DNA of 64,000 nucleotides from Isoetes taiwanensis. Its lineage: Eukaryota; Streptophyta; Lycopodiopsida; Isoetales; Isoetaceae. The notes under the pieces were generated by a model, which was given only the letters and a program-made list of their open reading frames with translations, did not search any database and was not told the origin of the DNA. The translations under genes and the position numbers were made by a program. The stretch is from contig JAJEKV010000077.1 in NCBI GenBank assembly GCA_021234155.1, positions 4,108,653 to 4,172,652 on the forward strand. The letters are read 5' to 3'. This document shows, piece after piece, positions 57,690-64,000 of the stretch (within the stretch, counting starts at the first letter, position 1; the number at the start of each line of letters is the position of its first letter).

Positions 57690-57890
57690 AGTGATGGTCG
57701 GAATTCGGAATCCGTGGTGAGAATTGGAGTAAACTTCTTATTCGCAGTTCGTAGATCCTTCATCCGCAAAAGCCTCTTTTTTTTCCGTCTTATTCGACTT
57801 GCTTGAGCGTCCGTCTTCATCATCCTGCATTTCTGCTAGGTATGTATGCAGCCTTTCTTTTCATATCTGCTGTTGGATGGCCGAGACTGT
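57690..57890 (+). repeat. Diverged copy of 55135-55380
   Basis: Shares the CAGTTCGTAGATCCTTCATC word, which also occurs at 57111-57130. The three occurrences mark a small local repeat family. Confidence 0.65.
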
Positions 57891-58640
57891 GTTCCATCTC
57901 TAAATCAGAACTCCATGTTGCGCATCTTTTTCCAAAATATCCCACATGCCAAATGCTGAAGATAGGAACAAATATTTTGTATATATGCTTGCACCACATA
58001 AGAGAACCTCATGCAGGCCGTGTGGTGAGCACAGAGCGAACTATTCTTTCGCCTTTTACTAAAGAATACCGTGTGCTCGCCACAAATAACGGCATATGCC
58101 ATTTTTTGGGATGCCTTTTCTTTGAAAGGGCTCAACAAAAGTTTTAAACAGAATAGTTCTTAGCTGTGGCCGTGTACCCATTATTGCTTAATCTTCTTCT
58201 ATTTTATTTAATCATTGCCAAAATGTTGTTTTCATTAAGCAATGCATCAGGACAGTGACCCAGAGAATTCACATGACCTGAGATGTTAAAGAATTTTGTC
58301 CAGAAAGTATATTTGAGAACAAATATTTTGCAAAACAGAACAGAGGTGTATGACGTGGTATCTGCACGCCACGATATGGCTTATCTTTATGCCTTCATGC
58401 TTCATGTTTACTACATGCAGCCTGCTCATTTTTTCGTGCATCATGTGGAAAAAAGATCTTTTTTCCATAAACTTCAATAAGAACCAAGAGTCCTTTCATG
58501 GAAACCGATATTGGGGTTCCAGAGTTACAGTAGCTTCCTTTAATAGATCAAAATTGTAAAGATGCCTTACAGTTAATAAATCAGTTGGGCATAATATTGC
58601 TATGCATGAATGTGGTCAAGGGTTTTGCTTGATTTTTTAA
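57891..58640. other. No gene recognised
   Basis: Short open frames only. Confidence 0.35.
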
Positions 58641-58648
58641 GGTCATAA

Positions 58649-58876
58649 GTGGTCTGTTGTAATAGAGCCAATTTTAATGAGATCACAGCAAACAAGTTGA
58701 CGAAGGCCCTTATTATACCTCTGTATTTAGAGGATAATATGGTTAACATGCTGACTTACATGTTTAAAAGTAAAGGATTTAAGGACTCCAAGGTTTATTA
58801 CTTTGCAAGAGTAGTTGGCACTGGAGCAACTGAAAATGAGACTAATGCTATAAACAGAAGCTTGGCCAAAATATAA
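58649..58876 (+). other. Open frame, possible coding remnant
   Basis: The frame includes NKLTKALIIPLYLEDNMVNM, FKDSKVYYFARVVGTG and ATENETNAINRSLAKI before TAA. The composition looks protein-like but matches nothing I know, and no clear splice sites flank it. It could be the terminal exon of a dead gene. Confidence 0.3.
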
Positions 58877-60360
58877 TCTGAGTTTTTTCTGTTTGCTTTA
58901 AGTCGCCCCCATGGCTTTGTGTAATATCCTTGTAATGTTTGTCTTCCACCAATCCCAGAAGGCTATTTATTCTCAGCATGCCATATCTCTACAGAACAAG
59001 AACGCCGTACTGGATGCATTCTAGAGAGCTAGGGAAGCTTCATCATTAGTAGACAATCTGATAAGCTTAATTCCTTAGAATGAGCTGTCTGTTTGCAGTA
59101 CTTAGAATAAGCCAAACACGCAAGTTACTCAAACAGTGGCGATTCAAGGGAAGAGTTTATGATCAGGACGCCATAATTTATCAAGACGAGGTAACTGTCA
59201 ATGCAATATCATTATCTGGTCAAACCAATCTTGATAATCTAGCCATCCTCTTCACATTGCTCCTAGACAAGTATAGCATAGCACAATGAAAACTGTTGTA
59301 GATGAGAGGCAAAAAGACCTCTTTGACAAACACTTTCTGCCAATATACAGCTTAACATGAATTTTTTATTGTGGCGTGAATTTGAGGCTTTACCATTTTC
59401 CAGAAATAGATAGAACATCTGCTTGAGTTGCAAGGTGATATATGAATTTCAGAGAATAATTAAAGGCATTCTATCTTCACATTTTCAATGTTGCTTATGC
59501 ACACTCTTTTTTGGTTTGACATTTAGTCCCGCATGCTATTCTTAGGTGCAAGAATATTGCGGCTTTGGGGCAGTCCAATACAACATGAAAGCTCAATGAT
59601 TCAATGCCATCCAAGCAAAGATCAAGATTTCAGAAATCATATTCTTTTGCATAAAATGAAATGTTCTTCTCTCATTGTTGCTTAGGACAGAGCTTTGAGG
59701 TCCAGTCAATTCAAGGCACATGTGGATGTTTTACAATGCTTGAGGTACCTAGGTAAGAACTTACTGCACACACAGGTATTACCTTGGTTTGGCCGAAGTT
59801 CATCTTGCATGGCACCAAAAACCAACCTCAAAAAATTCAGATGGGTCGAGGAGGCATCTGAAAATCTCAAGTATGTCTTGGGTGTGTCTTGTAGTTTGCA
59901 GATTTGTCTTCTAGCCAAAGTTGTTTTGTCTTCTAGTCCTCATCGCAAGTTTTCAATTTTCAGACTTTAGATCGTTAATAGAAATGGTTGCTCTATTTGA
60001 GTCTGGATTTGGCTGGCATGGCAAGCTCAGGAATCTAGGAGAATGGAGTAATGCCCTTATGTGAGTGAAATATAGAACCGGTGGACTTTTTGAGAGCATG
60101 GTATGGGAATTTTTGCGCGACCATAAGATGTGCAACAGAAACCTAACCTGTAAGGCCAAAAAAGATGTGCCATATGATGTGCTTTCGTGGCCCATTATTT
60201 CCACAACCCCACGGCCGCCAGTTCGAGCCTTTATTTGCCTCTACAAGCAAGCAACACAGACGTAGAAAATTCGCTCCATTTCCCGTGGAAATAAAGCAAA
60301 GCGAATACTCAGAACCATTCTTCGTTCTCTTCGAAGCTACTCCGGCAAACTGAACCAAGA
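58877..60360. other. Possible exon relics, no gene assembled
   Basis: Two short blocks look exon-like. At 59118-59190, TRKLLKQWRFKGRVYDQDAI is followed by IYQDE and GTAACT. At 59685-59752, RALRSSQFKAHVDVLQCLRY lies between TTGCTTAG and GTAAGAAC. No domain is recognised and the frames are not linked. The last 70 bases form the probable leader of the RING-H2 gene. Confidence 0.3.
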
Positions 60361-60881
60361 ATGGCCGATACAGGGTCCCCAGATGCTCTGTACATCTCCT
60401 TCATAGCTAGCGCTCTCTTGGCCTTTTCCTGTACAACAAGTACATTTTTCGCTCTTCTCAGGGGGGATACACGGACCCGGTATCCAACGGCGGTGGCATT
60501 GATACGCAGGCGCTGAATTCCCTTCCAGCTTTTACGTATTCTGATTCAGAATGTGATCCCATTTTAGATTCTCATTCCAAATGTGAGTGTGCAGTTTGCA
60601 TGTCTGAATTTGAAAAGGGGGACATAGGGCGTAGTTTGCCCTGTGGCCACAATTTCCACCTGTCGTGTATCGACGCGTGGCTTGGTTCTCATCCTACATG
60701 CCCCATCTGTAGACTCCACCCTATTGGCCTTTCCCAACTGAATTCCATTATTGATTCAAGGAAATTCAAGCCTGTTATGCTCGGTAGAATCCATCCTATA
60801 CCCCTAGATCCTTCTATTGTTATTAGAGAACCTGAGCAACTATCTCAATCCCTTACATATGTTGGAGAATTTCATGTTTAA
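60361..60881 (+). pseudogene. ATL-type RING-H2 E3 ligase gene, frameshifted
   Basis: The ATG at 60361 starts MADTGSPDALYISFIASALL, with a hydrophobic segment, but its frame closes at 60514-60516. A second frame carries the rest: GGIDTQALNSLPAFTYSD (the GLD motif of ATL proteins), ECAVCMSEFEKGD and SLPCGHNFHLSCIDAWLGSH, then PTCPICRLHPIG, ending at 60879-60881. The RING-H2 ligands C-C-C-H-H-C-C are all present. Such proteins are membrane-bound ubiquitin ligases. The frames differ by one base near 60450, and no plausible intron separates them (a 35-base GT-AG span is too short). It is either a recently frameshifted gene or a sequence error in a live gene. Confidence 0.8.
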
Positions 60882-60965
60882 GCATGATTGTCAATCAACA
60901 TAACTATCTCAATCCCTTACATATGTTGGAGAATTTCATGTTTAAGCATGATTGTCAATCAACAT
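60838..60965 (+). repeat. Perfect 64-base tandem duplication at the RING stop codon
   Basis: 60838-60901 is repeated exactly at 60902-60965. The RING-H2 stop codon lies in the first copy, so the duplication extends the 3' untranslated region only. Exact identity implies a very recent event. No gene follows to 61240. Confidence 0.95.
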
Positions 60966-61240
60966 TTTCACATATTGCCTACTGTATCGATCATTGCGAT
61001 TGTTATAGAGAAATACTCACAAAGGAGACAAGAAAAGCAATAAAAGAGACTCTATATAAAGTCCCTGGGTCATGGCCTCTGGCAATACGAGCAAAAAGTT
61101 TGATGAGAATTAAGACGACATTGTATGCATCCTAAAAGCTAATCCTAAAAGCTAATGGCTAATGTTTACATTATGTTGATTCCCAATAAAGGAAGTATTA
61201 TCATAATACTCATATTCTGCATAGCAAATGAACGTTGTTA

Positions 61241-61362
61241 TATGAGTTCAAGGTTTTTTTGAAGGCATCCTGGGACCGATGGGGTCTCGTGACCGGCGTT
61301 AGCCCGGAGGGGGTCATCGGCCACGCTAGAATGCCTTAAAAAAAAACTTGAACTCACAATAT
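61241..61362. mobile_element. Small fold-back element, 122 bp
   Basis: 61241-61270 and 61330-61362 are inverted copies (GAGTTCAAG, a T-run, GAAGGCAT on the left) with a few mismatches. The GC-rich interior contains GGTCTCGTGACCGGCGTTAG, and a related phrase (GGTCTCGAAAGCCGGCATTAG) occurs at 61410-61431, outside the arms. Probably a MITE or a small stem-loop element. Confidence 0.65.
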
Positions 61363-61823
61363 AGTACTTGGGGAGCAATTTTTTCATTTACAGAAGCGTG
61401 TGGTCCCAAAGATTCCGGTCTCGAAAGCCGGCATTAGGTCTCTGGCCGCTTCTTTGAATCACGGCTGCTGCAATGGTGTGTGCTTTTCTAGCCCCTTACT
61501 TTTGTTACAGTTTTCTTCCTCCGCTTTGCAAGGAGCTTTTTCCCCTTGGATTCTACCAGACAGAAGCTTCTGGTTGTAGATAGAAGGTTTATCGGCTGGA
61601 GATGCAGAATGATAGAATCAACTACCATTCTGCAATGGAATTTTCAGATGAGCAAAGTTTCGCCTTTCATAAACTTATGAACTTGTTGAGAAACCATTTA
61701 GCGGAAATGTGGTTCGAATAAGTCTATATATAAAATCAAAACATGAACGAATGGGGAGCCAAAATTCATGGCAAGACTACTGGGCACTGGCACATGAATT
61801 TTCACAAAAAAGAGGTATGGACT
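61363..61823. other. No gene recognised
   Basis: AGAAGCG and CGCTTCT flank 61393-61456 as a short inverted pair. Nothing else is recognised. Confidence 0.35.
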
Positions 61824-61924
61824 ATGAAAGAAATATTTTTTCTTATTAAGCTCACTAGCATCATAGTTGTGTTAGCTTTTGCAAATGCTAATAATCTAGA
61901 AGTTCACTGCATGGATGTTGTCAG
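61824..61924 (+). CDS. Possible first exon with signal peptide
   Basis: From ATG 61824 the frame reads MKEIFFLIKLTSIIVVLAFA, then NANNLEVHCMDVVR, followed by the strong donor GTAAGT at 61925. The N-terminus has a lysine, a hydrophobic core and an A-F-A-N-A cleavage region, which is a typical secretory signal. The ATG at 61824 is preferred over 61743 because the signal then begins at the N-terminus. No second exon is identifiable before the LTR at 62742. The gene may be a secreted or receptor-like protein that has been interrupted, or a chance frame. Confidence 0.4.
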
Positions 61925-62741
61925 GTAAGTCTAGTACGGTGCAGCTGCTATATGTGCTTAATGTATTAATATCGTTTTCATACCTCTCATTTCAAAAGTA
62001 CTTTAACACTAGAGTTGTCTCAGGGACCTGTTTGGGTTCATCAACCCGTATGGGTCCCTCAATCCCTTCTCCATATTAGGGACTAGTTCTTCATGATACT
62101 TATGAGTTTTTAAATATGAACACCTGAATTGTAAGATTAACTCGAAGTTGTACCACCATATTCAATGGCAAAATAAAATTCTTCACAAGTTTGGCACAAC
62201 CGCACCTTGAAATACACTCAATTCAATGGTTTCGGTGATATGATATAATCTCATGACACTCAACATGGAATACAAATTTCAAGATAACATTAATTTTCTA
62301 TGAACGTAGCCTAAAAATGCTACTCATTTTTTAAATTTCATGTGATTTCATAAAAATTTGATGTATCAAATCATAATTTCAATCCTTGAGAGACCCAGTC
62401 AGTCCTAAGGATTCCCGAGAAAAACAAACATCCAGAACCATTTCATATCCATGATATTTGAAATAGAATAAGAATGTGAAGATACTATTATTTTTCAATG
62501 GAAATAGATACTAAGTACTACACGTCTTGTTAAATGAATTTTATTTTTTCAAAAGATGGAGTAGTACTATGAATTTTCAAAATTTTGACCCTCAGGGAAC
62601 CTAACTGGGTCCATAAAGAACTTCTGAACTTCAAACTTTAAGGAATTATTTCTCGAAAATTTTACCATAGATTTTTCTAATTCTTCTTGTGGTAGATTTC
62701 TCATATCATGATTTACAAGATGGAAGAATTAGAATTCTTAG
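61925..62741. other. No gene recognised
   Basis: AT-rich. If the exon at 61824 is real, this is its intron, which then runs into an LTR retrotransposon. Confidence 0.4.
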
Positions 62742-63072
62742 TGTTGGGGTGTTCACCACTCACCACACTCGTCACCACATTCGTCACCACTCACCACACT
62801 TGTCACCACTCACCACACTCATCATATACCGTATATAGAGTGATATACGCGCATGCACGCGTGCAGGATTTTTGCACGTATGCATTATGGTGTGCAGGAG
62901 GGATTATCACCAGAGTATTATCTGAGCAGAGAGAGAGAGAGAGAGAACAGAGAGACGGTGTATTGAGAGAAGATTTTTCTTGATCTAGCTATGGAGATGA
63001 TGATTCTTTGTGTTATGCTTGGATTGTTGGGTTTTTCATCCTTCTTGCAAGGTTAGAGTTCAGGCTCTAACA
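62742..63072 (+). repeat. LTR of a retrotransposon running off the window
   Basis: Begins TGTTGGGGTG, ends CTCTAACA, and is followed three bases later by a TGG primer binding site. Includes a TATA-like GTATATAG at 62831, a CACCACTCACCACA short repeat (62755-62822) and a GA-repeat (62931-62953). Length 331 bases. The partner LTR would lie outside the window. Confidence 0.7.
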
Positions 63073-63075
63073 ATT

Positions 63076-63092
63076 TGGCGACCACGGTGGGG
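63076..63092 (+). promoter_or_regulatory. Primer binding site, TGGCGAC type
   Basis: TGGCGACCACGGTGGGG follows the LTR end. Sites starting TGGCGAC are common in plant Ty3/gypsy elements. The tRNA is not identified here. Confidence 0.75.
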
Positions 63093-64000
63093 AAAGCGAA
63101 CCCATTGATCGGCAAGAATTTCCATTGAAAAAGGAGTTGTTACCATTGGTATTGGTGATCGTCGGTAAAGAACGGCACCATTGTGAAAGGAGCAATTTCT
63201 TGTATGAAGGGGATTTTGCCGTAATTGATTTGTGGAGTAAAATTTGACAAGGGGAGCATAGTTTTATGCCCAAGGGAAGTAAGAAGGATATCCCACCAAG
63301 CTCCATCGTAACAAGAAGGGGACCAGGTGAGTCAATCTTTGGGCTCAAAATTACATCAAGATTCAATTTCGTTTTTCAGATTTGGGAAGCAGTCTGGGGT
63401 CTAATTCTCGAGATCCGGGGAGGTTTTGATTCCATTTACCCGATCTAGAAGGAAATCAATTTTCGTTTTTCAAATTGAAGGAGATTCAATTTCGTTTTTC
63501 CAATTTCAAGAAACCCAAGAAGAGGCGAGATGGTCATTACCACCTATGGTATGGGGTTTTCGGACAATGGGCATTCCAAAGTTTGATGATCTGGTAGATC
63601 GGGATCCTTTGAAGCATATTGTGAAGTTTGAGAGGAATCGCCAAACAATGTAAGTTCTGGTGGTGATTATTTGCTTTGGTTTCATAGTTCTTTACAAGAT
63701 TAGGTGGAGGAATGGGCACAAACTCAGCCGGATACTAATCGACATATCAGGGGAATTAAAGGAAGCTTTCATTGCTAATTATCAAAGAAGTCCATGGTAA
63801 GGATAAGACTATGGAAAGGTGGACCAATTTCACACAAAAGGAAGATGAATCAATTAGAGTATAATCGGAGGTATATTGCGGTTCTCAAAGCCGTGGTTCA
63901 TTGGAAGATTGCAAGGAATGATGAAATGGATATTCAATGGTATGTAAAGGGTTGAAGCGAGCTATTGCTCATAAGGTGAAAGGCCAAACAACCTATAACA
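63093..64000 (+). mobile_element. Leader and gag start of a probable gypsy element
   Basis: The leader is followed by short frames, 63266-63448 (MPKGSKKDIPPSSIVTRRG) and 63426-63653 (ending GIPKFDDLVDRDPLKHIVKF). No gag domain or zinc knuckle is reached before the window ends. The assignment rests on the primer binding site and position. GATTCAATTTCGTTTTTC occurs twice (63360 and 63484), a short duplication in the leader. Confidence 0.55.

Noticed and set aside
1-64000. tRNA, rRNA and snoRNA genes
   Set aside because: I looked for T-loop-like GTTCRANNC words with matching arms and for conserved rRNA blocks and found no convincing example; a covariance-model scan would settle it.

Overview
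The window looks like gene-poor, repeat-rich nuclear DNA of a land plant. The evidence is Ty1/copia and Ty3/gypsy elements of plant type, L1-like LINEs, degenerate PLS-class pentatricopeptide repeat (PPR) genes, GT-AG introns and an ATL-type RING-H2 gene. The PPR wording (for example [12 protein letters not shown]) and the mix of old elements suit a fern or another large-genome seedless plant, but the lineage is an inference. Nothing looks bacterial or organellar.

Layout. 1-2.3 kb: a repeat and a reversed LTR end. 2.9-4.5 kb: a PPR scrap and a minus-strand LINE. 7 kb: a 220-bp LINE insertion with clean target duplications. 10-17.7 kb: gypsy RT scrap, a nearly full-length decayed LINE (11.5-14.8), a PPR pseudogene (minus), a gypsy pol fragment (minus) and a fold-back element. 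18.0-22.0 kb: a copia element with 5' LTR and PBS but no 3' LTR. 22.2-24.5 kb: GC-rich duplications and nested LINE ends. 24.8-42.9 kb: a hairpin element, then two tandem copies of a unit of about 2.5 kb. Each copy carries a broken small acidic-protein gene and a second exon. The copies are swollen by an L1 piece, a LINE, a 10.2-kb gypsy element with 1.87-kb LTRs and ATTAT target duplications, and an 88-bp LINE end. 44.1-45.5 kb: L1 reverse transcriptase next to a second copy of the 1.4-kb repeat. 48-49 kb: gypsy integrase (minus). 50.4-54.4 kb: chromodomain gypsy 3' half with its LTR. 54.4-55 kb: LINE zinc-finger end. 55-58 kb: local duplications. 60.4-60.9 kb: RING-H2 gene with a frameshift. 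61.8 kb: a possible signal-peptide exon. 62.7-64 kb: 5' end of another LTR retrotransposon.

Two things stand out. First, a LINE group leaves insertions that end in a stem-loop whose arms change together between copies, a GTGGACG-TAAAA box, and a short tandem tail whose unit differs per copy and in places matches the target. Second, the tandem duplication gives natural empty sites for several insertions. All element coding regions are broken by stops or frameshifts. Boundaries marked as approximate were read by eye.
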